DNA from: Henningerozyma blattae CBS 6284
Taxonomy: Eukaryota; Ascomycota; Saccharomycetes; Saccharomycetales; Saccharomycetaceae
DNA length: 64,000 nt
Assembly: GCF_000315915.1 (NCBI RefSeq)
Contig: NC_020191.1
Coordinates: 682,001 to 746,000, forward strand
Direction of reading: 5' to 3'
Shown here: positions 50,530-62,155 of the stretch, one piece after another
Numbering within the stretch: position 1 is the first letter of the stretch
Layout of the letters: every line of letters starts with the position of its first letter
Notes under the pieces: generated by a model
What the model saw: the letters and a program-made list of their open reading frames with translations, nothing else
Told to the model about the DNA's origin: nothing
Database searches by the model: none
Translations under genes and position numbers: made by a program

Positions 50530-51954
50530 TCCTAGCAAGATCAGGCTGCCCATAACCCCCCCCTATTCGATCTCTACATCTGTATTTACACTACTCTATC
50601 TCCCTACTCCCTCTGTATTTTTAGAACCCAATTCATTTCATTTCAATCCCATCCCGATAGTCATAATTCACATATCGATTATATTTTATAAACCTATTTA
50701 TTTGACTTTATCATTCCCTTCTTTTACTTGATATTTACTTCTATATACTACACTTGTCATTTTAATTGGCTTGGCCTGGTGCCCTCTATAATTTATAACG
50801 AGTATTTAAATAGCCTCATTACAGTTACCATACTGTCAATACAAAATATATATTACTGTCACTATAAATATATAATGCTGTCACTACAATCCATAAAACT
50901 GTCACAACACGTGCCCTTATCACCGCATCACGTGCTGCACGTTAAGTGACATTTACACCCCCTTCAAAAATAGGAAAACACGGAATTAGAAATCCGCTTA
51001 TGCCGATGAGGCCTATCTTCCGAACAGAAGAAAAAAAGGCCGAAGCCGAGGCCGAGAAACGAAAAATGAAAAACGAAAAAACATTGAAAATCAAAAAGAG
51101 TCTTTGAAATTGATTGATTGGAATTTTCGAATCAAATTTTGAAATCCAATTTGAAATTTCCTTCGCCCGCTAGAAAGGGGTAAAATAGTAAGAAAAAAAA
51201 AAAAAAAAAAAAAATAAAACAAAACATACCAAATTAAAGTCAAATATCTTTAAGATATTAATTTATAAGCAATATCCTAAATACCAACCTGTCTCTGTTT
51301 CCGGTACAATTTCAAAGCTTTGCCAGAAAAATAATTCATTCATCCGTCTACACCGTTAGAAATCACGTTGTACTGAGTCAGTCGGTTGTTATTGGTAGCA
51401 TTAGTATTATTAGTAATTTCCATTTCCTTATATTACAAATATATATATCTGCTTTCATTGCATCTTTTCACAAGCAACTATCCATATTTTAGTATCTAAG
51501 AATTCTTTATTCAATTGATCTTTGTCTTTTTGACGCTGATATTACACATAGAAATTTTTGAGGTTAATCAGACACGCATAGAATAGTTGATTGATATTCA
51601 TACAACAGTTGATAAGCATAGAACTAGCAGAATATTATACTTTTAAGTTTGACTCCTAAGTGATACTCTCTGGGTTTTCATATCTGCGTTCCGTTTTATT
51701 TTTTTCTCACATCGCAACTCTACTTCATTGTACCATACTATTATTGTCACACGTCCCCTCCCCACAATATACTGAGTATTGAAGCTTGATATATCATTGC
51801 ATATACCATAAATCAAAAAAGACCATATATCAAAACAGCACCGCACTTTTTCTTATTAATACATTTTGTTTCCTTCCCTATCTTTTTTACTTAATATATA
51901 CTTTCTCTCCTCTCTTAATCATACACACACACATCCATACACTTTTTTATTATA
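50530..51954. promoter_or_regulatory. YCK3-RSP5 intergenic region
   Basis: A 1.4-kb gap where DSE1 would lie in S. cerevisiae; no trace of it is seen. Four CTGTCA-anchored units occur at 50833, 50856, 50878 and 50899, followed by two CACGTG sites (50908-50913, 50929-50934). A short GC-rich block (about 51000-51060) and a poly-A run of about 22 (from about 51191) precede the long pyrimidine-rich leader of RSP5. Confidence 0.5.
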
Positions 51955-54489
51955 ATGCCCTCTACCATTTCTGTCAAATTAGTAGCGGCTGAGACATTGT
52001 ACAAAAGAGATGTCTTCAGATCTCCAGACCCCTTTGCTGTGTTAACCATCGATGGTTATCAAACAAAATCCACAAGTGCTGCAAAGAAAACTCTAAATCC
52101 ATATTGGAATGAAACGTTTAAATTTAATGACGTCAGTGAAAGTTCTATTTTGACTATTCAAGTCTTTGATCAAAAGAAATTCAAAAAGAAAGATCAAGGT
52201 TTCTTAGGTGTCGTCAATGTTAGAGTTGGTGATGTTTTAAGCCATCTAGATGATAATTCATCTCGTAATAGTTCTCGTGAAGAAACAATCACAAGGGAAT
52301 TGAAGAAATCAAATGATAATTTGGCTGTTAGTGGTAGATTGATTGTAGTTTTATCAAAGGATCAATCTCCCTCTTCCGCTTCACGTGGTCACACAAGTCA
52401 CACAACTGCTTCCAATTCGACAAGCACTTCAACTGCAGCAGGTACTCATTCATCCTCTCACAATCATGCCTCTAGAACAAATACCAATTCCTCCACTGCG
52501 CCTGGTTCTGCAGCAGCAGCAAATAATCATTTGAATAATGTCCCTGCATCCCGTACAAACTCTCATACTCCAAGACCAACTCCTCAAGCTATTGAAAATA
52601 CTTTACATACGGGTGCTCATACAACTTCTACTACAACAAATGGTACTTCCACTACAACTACAACTGGTGCTGCTGCCGCTGGTGCTTCAAATGCAAATAA
52701 TGCAAGACAATATTCTTCCTTTGAAGACCAATATGGCCGTCTACCTCCTGGTTGGGAAAGAAGAACTGATAATTTTGGTAGAACTTATTATGTGGATCAT
52801 AATACAAGAACTACCACTTGGAAACGGCCAACTCTAGATCAAACTGAAACTGAAAGAGGCAATCAAATGAATGCAAACACAGAATTGGAAAGAAGACAAC
52901 ATAGAGGAAGAACATTACCGGGCTCATTATCGTCAGAATCTACCGGTACAAGTGTGACCGTACAAACTAATCCAAATGCTACAACGCCTGCTATAAATGG
53001 TGCAGCAGCGGCTACTTTCTCAATGACAAATGCTACCACTTCAGGTTTGGGTGAATTACCTTCAGGGTGGGAACAAAGATTCACTCCAGAAGGGAGAGCT
53101 TATTTCGTTGATCATAATACAAGAACCACTACTTGGGTCGATCCAAGAAGACAACAATATATTCGTACATATGGTCCAACAAACACAACTATTCAACAAC
53201 AGCCTGTATCACAACTAGGACCATTGCCATCAGGTTGGGAAATGAGATTAACAAACACTGCTCGTGTTTACTTCGTAGATCACAATACAAAAACTACCAC
53301 TTGGGATGATCCAAGATTACCTTCCTCCTTAGACCAAAATGTTCCACAATACAAGCGTGATTTCAGACGTAAGGTAATTTATTTCAGATCACAACCAGCT
53401 CTTAGAATATTACCAGGTCAATGTCACATTAAAGTACGTAGAAAGAATATTTTTGAAGATGCTTATCAAGAAATTATGAGACAAACTCCTGAAGATTTAA
53501 AGAAAAGATTAATGATTAAATTCGATGGTGAAGAAGGTTTAGATTATGGTGGTGTTTCAAGAGAATTTTTCTTTTTATTATCACATGAAATGTTTAATCC
53601 ATTCTATTGTTTGTTCGAATATTCCGCTCATGATAATTATACAATCCAAATCAATCCAAACAGTGCAATTAACCCAGAGCATTTGAATTACTTCAAGTTT
53701 ATTGGTAGAGTCGTAGGGTTAGGTGTCTTCCATAGAAGATTTTTGGATGCCTTTTTCGTCGGTGCATTATATAAAATGATGCTACGTAAGAAAGTTGTAT
53801 TACAAGACATGGAAGGTGTTGACAATGAAGTTTATAACTCTTTGAAATGGATATTAGACAACAGCATAGAAGGTATTTTAGATTTAACTTTTAGTGCTGA
53901 TGATGAAAGATTTGGTGAAGTTATAACAGTTGATTTGAAGGAGAATGGTAGAAATATCGAAGTTACTGATGAAAATAAAAAAGAATATATCGAACTATTT
54001 ACACAATGGAAGATTGTTGATAGAGTTCAAGAACAATTAAAAGCATTTATGGATGGTTTCAATGAATTGATACCGGAAGATTTGGTTACCGTCTTTGATG
54101 AACGTGAATTAGAATTATTGATTGGTGGTATTGCTGAAATAGATATCGAAGATTGGAAAAAACATACTGATTACCGTGGTTATCAAGAATCTGACGAAGT
54201 CATTCAATGGTTCTGGAAATGTGTTGGTGAATGGGATAATGAACAAAGAGCCCGTCTATTACAATTCACAACAGGTACTTCTCGTATTCCAGTCAATGGT
54301 TTCAAAGATTTGCAAGGTTCCGATGGTCCAAGAAGATTCACCATTGAAAAGGCTGGTGAATCAAACCAATTACCTAAATCACATACTTGTTTCAATAGAG
54401 TTGATTTACCACCATATACTGATTATGATTCAATGAAGCAAAAGCTGACATTGGCAGTCGAAGAAACTATTGGATTTGGTCAAGAATGA
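51955..54489 (+). CDS. RSP5: Rsp5, NEDD4-family HECT E3 ubiquitin ligase
   Basis: Essential ubiquitin ligase for endocytosis, membrane-protein sorting and Mga2/Spt23 processing. Domains in order: C2 lipid-binding domain (about 5-130, [12 protein letters not shown]); a Ser/Thr/Asn linker; three WW domains starting near residues 263, 367 and 423 (each with LPxGWExR and [10 protein letters not shown] or a close variant); and the HECT domain (about 500-844) with the catalytic cysteine at residue 812 in [14 protein letters not shown]. The C-terminus [10 protein letters not shown] is the canonical HECT end. Length is 844 residues against 809, mostly from a longer C2-WW linker. The start is the ATG at 51955. 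Confidence 0.98.
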   Translation: MPSTISVKLVAAETLYKRDVFRSPDPFAVLTIDGYQTKSTSAAKKTLNPYWNETFKFNDVSESSILTIQVFDQKKFKKKDQGFLGVVNVRVGDVLSHLDDNSSRNSSREETITRELKKSNDNLAVSGRLIVVLSKDQSPSSASRGHTSHTTASNSTSTSTAAGTHSSSHNHASRTNTNSSTAPGSAAAANNHLNNVPASRTNSHTPRPTPQAIENTLHTGAHTTSTTTNGTSTTTTTGAAAAGASNANNARQYSSFEDQYGRLPPGWERRTDNFGRTYYVDHNTRTTTWKRPTLDQTETERGNQMNANTELERRQHRGRTLPGSLSSESTGTSVTVQTNPNATTPAINGAAAATFSMTNATTSGLGELPSGWEQRFTPEGRAYFVDHNTRTTTWVDPRRQQYIRTYGPTNTTIQQQPVSQLGPLPSGWEMRLTNTARVYFVDHNTKTTTWDDPRLPSSLDQNVPQYKRDFRRKVIYFRSQPALRILPGQCHIKVRRKNIFEDAYQEIMRQTPEDLKKRLMIKFDGEEGLDYGGVSREFFFLLSHEMFNPFYCLFEYSAHDNYTIQINPNSAINPEHLNYFKFIGRVVGLGVFHRRFLDAFFVGALYKMMLRKKVVLQDMEGVDNEVYNSLKWILDNSIEGILDLTFSADDERFGEVITVDLKENGRNIEVTDENKKEYIELFTQWKIVDRVQEQLKAFMDGFNELIPEDLVTVFDERELELLIGGIAEIDIEDWKKHTDYRGYQESDEVIQWFWKCVGEWDNEQRARLLQFTTGTSRIPVNGFKDLQGSDGPRRFTIEKAGESNQLPKSHTCFNRVDLPPYTDYDSMKQKLTLAVEETIGFGQE

Positions 54490-56879
54490 TGCGCTTATAT
54501 CTTTATTATTAATATTTTTCAGTCATCAATTCTTTCCTCTCCTATGAATTTTTTTTATTACTTTTACTATAATTACAACTATTACTTCACTTTACATTTC
54601 ATTTTTTACGTTACAAGCAATATATACAAACAACCTATATTACACTCTTTATTATATTAATATTATAATTTTTATTATTATTTTTATTAATTTAATTATT
54701 CTACTTTTTTTTCCTTTCATATTTCTTTTCAATATATACCAAAAAAAAATAGATAATTTCTCTGTAAACTGATTTACATCTTTCTTTACAAGAATATAGA
54801 ATGTCGATCTTTTTTTCCATGAAAACAGTTAAGGCTTAATATCCATATATTTATTCTAAATATTTTAATTCTTTTTATTCATATTTCACTCGATGTACAA
54901 GAAGATAATTTAATATTTCCCCTTCAAACTCAATGATTGCTTAATAATATATTGTAATGATACTGAAAGTATAAAACCATTCAGTTTTTATTTGACTTAG
55001 TGTCACAGTACCTGGATATAAAACATTAGCGTACAATCACAATATCAATTAAAATATCAAATCGTTGAGACAAAGTCTACTACTGAAATAAATATTTACA
55101 ATAAAATGTTGTAAGATAAACGAAGAATTTTCTTTATCATCAACATTAAATTAATTTTTTATAATTATCAAGATCTCCTATATTACTTTGAAAATATATA
55201 TATGCTCCTTCAATATCTATTTTTTTTTAATTTTAAAATAGACTAGGCAGAATAGTTGGATTTCCTTATAATAACCTATATATTCTTTTTTAATTGAACT
55301 TATTCATAAATATTATTACTAGAGTTAGTACTAAGGCAAAGCAGCAGATAATAATTTAATTTAGTAGTTTTAATATCTTAATATCTTGATAGTTGGTAGA
55401 GTACTTTTATCATTATATGTGATTATTTATAAGTTGTATTAATATTAGAATCCGGCATTATTTAGAGAATAATTCTTTTCTAGTAAGTATTGAATAATAT
55501 AGAAACCCCGTACTCTCTTTTGTAGGAATAAAAAGTATATAGTATACATAAAACACAAGGATTAGGCGTCGAATAAAACGTTGGTAATTTACACATGTTT
55601 TTTGGATAAGAGAAGCCAATTTATCATCGTTTATAGGTGATAAATTTTCACTTAATTAACCTCATAAGAGTTGTTTGTCTCTCATGCTTAGTATATCCTG
55701 CAATATTTACAGGATGTACTCAATTTGGCGAGAATGATTTATCTAATTGATGTTTGTATTAGCAACGTATATTCACATTATACTTTCTTTTATCCCGAAA
55801 CAGTATATCTACTGTTTTATGTATAAAGGTGATAAATATCTAGCATTAATAGTTTCTAGTATACTAGTATTATCTTATGGAAAATAAATCAATGTTCAAC
55901 AAAATGGAAAGCTAATTGTCGCAAATAAAATAATTCGGTTAACAATATCCAATTTTCATATCGAAGATGACCACTAATTCTACCACTTTCTAGTATAGTT
56001 TGAACTTAAAGAATTAAGTTAATGTTGATACAAAACGAATTTTTTTTATTTTTTACATTGCTTTAAGAGTAACGATCCCTAAAAATTTAGTAAAATATCT
56101 ACATAACCACTAAGTAACTATCAGGGATATTAAAATAAAAAGGTCTTGAATGCTTGCATATATGGAAAAAACGGAAGTAATGCTGTTTACTGCAATATGA
56201 GTTACAACATGATAACCACTGTTGTATTTTATAACAATATTTAGAATTGATACAATATGTTGAGGTTGAATGTCATAATGTCAATAACTAATCTATGATC
56301 TTCGAATCAGAGATATTAAATATCACCCCAGTTAATAGAACATTTGTTATTAATAAATTTATTGGTACTTTTTTCATAAAATAGCCAAGTGTAAGATTGT
56401 CAAATTAACTTTATCAAACGTCTTAGCTGCTTTTATTCTTCTTCTTCCACACACTTTCATTAATAACGCATCTAGTGTTAAAATTTATTAACACTTTATA
56501 TTAATGAATAACATTCAATAATGTTCATAAAATTTTAAATAATAATATAATTAAAAAATATTAATATGTATATTGTATGAAACACATCATCCTATGTGGG
56601 AATTTTATCAATAGAAATTGGCTTTCTTCTGATCAAATGTACAAACGGTTAAGTTATTACAAAGCTTAGAAAATTATTGCATAGATAGGATGAAAATACT
56701 TATAAGGATAATATAAATAACCTTGAACTTTACAAATTCCATGGAAAATAAATCTTTAATCGCTAAAGACTTTAAATAGTACAGGCATCTTACTAACTGC
56801 TGTGATGAAACCACGAAAAAATTGGTAGGCATAACTAGATCTTTAGCTGGGTCATTATTTTTCTCAAAAAGAAGTTGCT

Positions 56880-58935
56880 TTGATTGGGTGTGAGCAAGCA
56901 TTTGCAAATGTTTCTGAAAATCATTTATCAGAAACAGTTGACAAAATTTCATTATGCAACTGGATCCAAAATAAACTAGGTATAGTTGATGAATTCCAAA
57001 AAATTTATTATGAAGATTATGATGCAATTTTAGGTATTTTTAATTTCAGTTGACTTTGTAATTGTATTTCTTACGGTACATTGTCTAACAAGATTTAAAT
57101 TGGAACTTGGACTTAATTCTTCTTCATATAAAGGAGGATTGGATGGTAACCCTATTAAATTAGGATTCGTTTTTTGCCATGAGAAGACTTATATTATTAA
57201 ATATAATCATAGTAAGGTAACTTCCACCTTTAAGAATATTCCTACCAAGAAATATAAATATTCGTATGTTGATGTTATGTACATCAAGTATGTTAGAGGC
57301 AGTATCTCGCAAGAAAACCCTCGAAGGATTAAAGAAAACTTTGCTGCTGTCTCAGCTTTATTAAATCACGATGGGAATGTGCTAGTAGTGTACATGCTTG
57401 TTACAAAATACAAGGGTAGTTGTATTCAACCAATATTGCGGCCTCTAGGTATGCTAATTGACCAAATTTGGTCCGAACACAAGCAAGGGTCGTATAATTT
57501 TCAAAAATCTTTAATTAGTATGGAGCTATCATCTATTATTCAAGTGTCATTAGACCTAGATAGATCTATGAATATTGTATTTAAAAATTCTGATGCTCAA
57601 CATAGAACTTCTCTAAAAAATAAGAAGAATCCAATTCTCACGAACTTGAAAAGAAAATCTAAGGTAGCTTTAAACAGATTAGGGCTTATATAAAATAATT
57701 TGAGTGTAAAAGGTTTGTTACTTGATATTTCTAACAATATAGGTATTGTGGCGAACTTAAAAGATAGTAGTATAAGAATGGCGTGTTTTGATTTGATAAT
57801 AAGGATACAGGCATTTTCGGAAACTGTGGTTATCCTAATTATGAGATTGATGCTGAAATGGAACAAGAATTATCTGTAAATGTTATGCCAACTTATGAGG
57901 AGGATGTAATGGATGATGCTGAAACTCTATCTGAGGCTGAAGATGCTCTCAATGACGCATCTCATATTTCATCTCCATTTAATATTTTAAATAATATTAA
58001 CAACCTAACAAATTCGTATACAGAAATATTTCTATATACTTCTAAAAAATGTGGTGTTTCAGATGCTAATTTATAAGACCGTGAAATTGAATTATCTCAA
58101 AGGTCATCGAATTCTATGAGCTTATCAAAAGACGACTAAATCTAGAAAAGGATAATGCATGTAATCGTTTATGTATATTCTTTAGGGTTGATATATCCTC
58201 ATTGATCGTTTCTGAAAAGATTATAGACGTAGTATTCTTAGATGGTAATCATTTAGCAGGTAACTTTAAAATATTACATACATGAGTTACGATTGCAATG
58301 GCCGAAAACAGGTCATTCCCAATTGCATATACGGTTGTTCAAGGTGGAGAGAAATGCAGGGAAGCATGCCAATTTTTGTAGGTTCTCATTTACTTGTGAT
58401 AAAAGTCAGGTAATTTGCGATCTAAGTAGTTCACTAGAAAGAGTAATTACCAGTATGCTGGATAGATAAAGCCTAGCTTCTAGTACTCATCCAGTGAAAA
58501 ATGTAATAAAATGTGCAAATGGTAAAGTTATTACCAAGTTTAGAAACTTTTTACATACATTAGACAAATATGCATATAATGGTAATTTAAGTTGAGTTAC
58601 CCAAATATTTTATTCGGATACTAAAATGAACCAGAAGTCCACTTATAGTAAGATAACAAGTATGGAGGAGAAATTTGCCTGGTTTACAAGAGAAATCTAC
58701 TTCGAACAATTCTAACCGCCCAGTTGAACAGTTTCATAGTTTGATTATATTAAAAAGGACGGACACTAACAACCTGATTAATAATTTACTGGCAACCCAA
58801 TGTTCTGGTATAGATACTTTAGCTCATAAAAACCATCGAAATTCAATTGAAATGACAAATTTTGGGATTTGTATTACAATTTGTGAGCTAGAATTGGTCA
58901 TTTGTTTTGAACTGATTTCTAAAGCTTCGGACTAA
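56880..58935 (+). pseudogene. Mutator-like transposase pseudogene
   Basis: At least five coding fragments in shifting frames. (1) 56880-57053, LIGCEQAFANVSENHLSETV. (2) 57100-57693, 197 residues, open. (3) 57858-58076, acidic. (4) about 58170-58380, with FLDGNHLAGNFKILHT, an in-frame TGA at 58283-58285, then FPIAYTVVQGGEKCREACQF. (5) about 58675-58935, with TSNNSNRPVEQFHSLIILKR. Fragment 4 fits the MULE catalytic consensus D-G-T-x-L-K-G-x(n)-F-P-(I/L)-A-(F/Y)-x-V-V-x-G-E, with the first catalytic Asp at codon 58241-58243. Fragment 5 resembles the later (N)xAExFN block. Stops and frameshifts make it non-functional. Family assignment is by motif. Confidence 0.65.
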
Positions 58936-59287
58936 CATGGTTATAATCTAAATTTCGAAACAAAGACAGAGATTAAGAAGATGTATGGAGCTTATATAAA
59001 GATTCTGGGAAGAAAGGTTAATTATATACTGATTCAAGATAGGCATACTTAAAGTCTTCAAAACAAACTTGGACGTACTAAATGATGTTACATGTACTAG
59101 CTTTCTTAGTAAATAAATAAAAATCGGTTTATAGTTATTTTTTATACTTTAATCTGCATGAGTAAATGCTAGAGAATAAATACAATAATGGGAAAAAAAG
59201 TTCCAACCTTGCCTTTTCTTTCTCCAGATCGCTATTATTCCCCTATTTCGTAGTACATCTTGTTATTACTTCACGGCTTCCAATACT

Positions 59288-59304
59288 CGGAGCACAGTGG
59301 GCCG
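59288..59304. promoter_or_regulatory. CGG-N11-CCG, Gal4-type site
   Basis: An exact CGG, 11 bases, CCG arrangement, the Gal4 UAS consensus. It lies 1.13 kb upstream of the galactokinase ATG, farther than usual in yeast, so function is uncertain. Confidence 0.45.
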
Positions 59305-59779
59305 ACATCTTAAAAAAATTCTTTTCTTTCATTGTTTATACAATCTGCCTAACAGATGATTAACTGTCATAGCTATATGTCATATAGCTGCTCCTAAAGA
59401 ATACACTATCCCACATCATCAGGGATCTTTAGACCTATTATCTACGCTGTTACTTAATTGCCTAAATAGTAGGTACTATAATAAAAGTTAAACTACCTCA
59501 AGTCGTTACATAAAATACAAACATTGGATAAGAGAAACTTGCTATAGAAGAGAAAAATTTACTTGTAATTAGTTCAAGCATATTCAAGTTAGGTACTCCT
59601 TATAGCTAGTCGTAATATGGTCCCTATCAATCTCTGCGGGTCTTTTTCTTCATTTGTAGAAGCCAGGTTCATATCTAAATTTTATAGTCTAATTAAAAAG
59701 ACTAGAACTCCTGCAATTGCTATTACCTTCTTGGTATTCTTGGTCTTTTTACTGTTTCCCTTATACTGTATATTTTAAA

Positions 59780-59847
59780 GCGGGGACTATTGGATCTTCA
59801 GCCTGATTGTGATCTTGAATCGGCACTGCGTGGATTTTCTGCCCCGC
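59780..59847. promoter_or_regulatory. Two Mig1-type glucose-repression sites
   Basis: GCGGGG at 59780-59785, preceded by the AT-rich box TATTTTAAA as Mig1 prefers, and CCCCGC at 59842-59847 on the other strand. They lie about 590-650 bp upstream of the galactokinase ATG. Confidence 0.5.
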
Positions 59848-60433
59848 GTTGAACTTTCCAATTTGCGCGAAATTGCTATAATGAGAATTCGGTAAAATTA
59901 ACGGGAATGAAATGAGCTCGTTTGTTCCAATACGTTATTCTATCTATAGTGAAAAATTATTCATCTATAGAAGAAAAGCTATTTAAAAGTTCTGGAGGGG
60001 AAGTGTGATATTCTTAGAGTTTACAATTGTATAAGTATAAAAAAAGTGTCATTCATTTTTTCACGATTTTAGTTATTGAATTTTTTCGGTTGAAGAAATA
60101 AAAGAAAAAAAAAAGGTCAATATTTTTTTGTTATAATTTAATTCAGGTATCCAAACATTCGAGAAGCTAACAGGAATTCTTTGATAAGAAAAATAAATTG
60201 AAAGGAAAAATAGACAATATTGCTAATATACCTTTGGAGTAACTATTTACAAAAGATATATTGATATTATATATTTGACCTAACTAATACCACTCCCTAA
60301 AATAGAATTTGAAAAGAAAGGTTTTTTTCTTAAAAAAAAAAGAATACGAAATAAATAGTTAAAAAAAATCTGTTGAAAAAAATTTTTTTTACTACAGATA
60401 GGAAATATTAAGAGTGTTCAAAAAAAAATAAAA

Positions 60434-62155
60434 ATGTCTGTACCAGTTTATCATGCACAAGATAGCAATGAATTGAGTTCATTATCGTCTAAATTGATAG
60501 AAAGCTGTCAAAAAGTGGTTGATAAATTTACATCGATTTATGGATGCAAACCTGATTTTATTGCTAGATCTCCTGGACGGGTTAACTTAATTGGTGAACA
60601 TATTGATTATGTTGATTTTTCTGTATTACCAATGGCAATTGATCCTTCCATGTTGGTAGCTATTAAGATATTAAAATATGATGAAGATGAAGATGAAGAT
60701 AAGGAAAATAGTAAAACTAATTCTAATGAATCTTTGACAAGTAACCCATCGATTCTTTTAACTAATGATGATCATAAATTTGCCCAAAGGAAATTCGATT
60801 TACCATTGGATGGGTCATATATTACAATTGATCCATCAGTATCTGATTGGTCTAATTATTTCAAATGTGGTTTTTATGTAGCACATGAATATTTGAAGAA
60901 AAAATTTCCAGAAAGATTCAATAATAAACCTTTATACGGATTAAAAGTGTTTTGTAAAAGTGATGTACCTAGTGGTAGTGGATTATCATCATCTGCTGCC
61001 TTTACTTGCGCTGTAGCCATGGCAATTATAAGAGCTAATACGGGGAAAGATTATAGGATTTCAAAACATGATCTAACAGAGATTTGCGTTATTGCAGAAC
61101 ATTATGTTGGGGTGAATAACGGTGGGATGGATCAAGCCGCCTCCATATTTGGGGAATTGGATCATGCATTATATGTAGAATTTAAACCTAAATTGAAAGC
61201 CACACCTATTAAATTCCCCACTTTTAAAAATAGCAACGCTACTAAGGATGGTAGCGATACGACTGAGAAAAAAATTGGAAATGAACTTACATTTTTAATT
61301 GCAAATAGTTTAGTAGTATCCAACAAATACGAAACGGCTCCTACAAATTATAATCTAAGAGTAGTGGAAGTCACTATAGCGGCTAGTGTACTTGCCAATT
61401 TCTTCCAAATCAGACTCCCCAACAAGATTACAGATAATGGCATGGATAAGGGCAATCTCAGAGATTTCATGGATGCATATTATGCCCGATATTATAATGA
61501 GCATGTACCATGGAACGGAGATCTGAAAGAGGGGATTAGTCGGTTGACAAAAATGTTAGAATTGGTAGAGGAATGTTTTAATACAGACGAGAAACGAATT
61601 GGGTATACGGTGAATGATATTTCTAATGCCTTAGATTGCTCTCGAGAGGAATTTACCAGGGATTTCCTAATGGTTTTCCCCATTAGATTCCAATTATTAA
61701 AACTATATCAAAGGTCGAAACATGTATTTAGCGAATCGTTAAGAGTTTTGAAAACACTAGAATTGATGATCAATACAAATAATAATCTTAAAAACAACCA
61801 AGTCAAAGGGAACGAAGAAGAAGAAGAAGAGAAATTTTGTCAAGAATTTGGTGAATTGATGAATCAATCTCAAGCATCTTGTGATAAATTATATGAATGT
61901 TCCAGTAACGAATTGAATGATTTATGTAAAATTGCATTAGCTAATGGGTCATATGGCTCTAGATTAACAGGTGCTGGCTGGGGTGGATGCACGATTCATC
62001 TTTTACCCAACGACACAAAGAAAATCGAAAAAGTCAGGAAGGCTTTAATTGAAGAGTTTTACAAGGTAAGATACCCACAGATTAATGAAGAAGAGCTTGA
62101 GAATGCCACGATTGTATCAAGACCTGCTAGAGGCAGTTTTCTTTATGAGGTGTAA
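60434..62155 (+). CDS. GAL1/GAL3: Galactokinase family protein at the GAL3 locus (Gal1/Gal3)
   Basis: GHMP kinase that phosphorylates galactose (Gal1) and/or senses it to relieve Gal80 inhibition (Gal3). Motifs in order: galactose-binding signature [20 protein letters not shown] (about 45-64); ATP-binding GHMP motif [12 protein letters not shown] (about 178-189); [10 protein letters not shown] (about 236); and the C-terminal [18 protein letters not shown] (about 508). The Ser-Ala pair whose loss inactivates Gal3 as a kinase is present in GLSSSAAF, so catalysis is predicted. At 573 residues it is longer than Gal1 (528), with acidic or Asn/Ser insertions near 80-105 and 450-470. The next gene looks like SNQ2, which also follows GAL3 in S. 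cerevisiae. Confidence 0.93.
   Translation: MSVPVYHAQDSNELSSLSSKLIESCQKVVDKFTSIYGCKPDFIARSPGRVNLIGEHIDYVDFSVLPMAIDPSMLVAIKILKYDEDEDEDKENSKTNSNESLTSNPSILLTNDDHKFAQRKFDLPLDGSYITIDPSVSDWSNYFKCGFYVAHEYLKKKFPERFNNKPLYGLKVFCKSDVPSGSGLSSSAAFTCAVAMAIIRANTGKDYRISKHDLTEICVIAEHYVGVNNGGMDQAASIFGELDHALYVEFKPKLKATPIKFPTFKNSNATKDGSDTTEKKIGNELTFLIANSLVVSNKYETAPTNYNLRVVEVTIAASVLANFFQIRLPNKITDNGMDKGNLRDFMDAYYARYYNEHVPWNGDLKEGISRLTKMLELVEECFNTDEKRIGYTVNDISNALDCSREEFTRDFLMVFPIRFQLLKLYQRSKHVFSESLRVLKTLELMINTNNNLKNNQVKGNEEEEEEKFCQEFGELMNQSQASCDKLYECSSNELNDLCKIALANGSYGSRLTGAGWGGCTIHLLPNDTKKIEKVRKALIEEFYKVRYPQINEEELENATIVSRPARGSFLYEV

Larger units (their letters stand above)
55424..59530 (+). mobile_element. Decayed Mutator-like (MULE) transposon, copy B
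   Basis: The left terminal repeat (about 55424-55530) matches the reverse of the 30.49-kb end almost base for base (TAAGTTGTATTAATATTAGA, then CCGGCATT and GAATAATTCT). About 320 bp of sub-terminal DNA (to about 55850) aligns with copy A. A same-strand transposase pseudogene follows at 56880-58935. The right boundary is tentative: a weakly similar terminal sequence lies at about 59464-59530. The implied size of about 4.1 kb is ordinary for a MULE. Confidence 0.6.
54490..60433. other. Six-kilobase region without an intact gene
   Basis: Between RSP5 and the galactokinase gene there is no intact gene. The first 900 bp is AT-rich 3'-flank. From about 55424 to perhaps 59530 lies a decayed Mutator-like element with transposase fragments. 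The last 900 bp is the likely galactokinase promoter, with Mig1-type sites. Confidence 0.65.

Noticed and set aside
51004..51060. Hammerhead-like GATGAG/GAA motif
   Set aside because: The required CTGANGA and GAAA core with three stems cannot be drawn.
55424..55850. Solo LTR of a Ty-like retrotransposon
   Set aside because: The module starts before any TG end, appears in inverted pairs at 30 kb, and is linked to a DNA-transposon-type coding relic; no primer-binding site or reverse-transcriptase sequence is seen.
56674..57027. 117-residue minus-strand frame
   Set aside because: It is the shadow of a plus-strand transposase fragment (56880-57053), which has the more protein-like composition.
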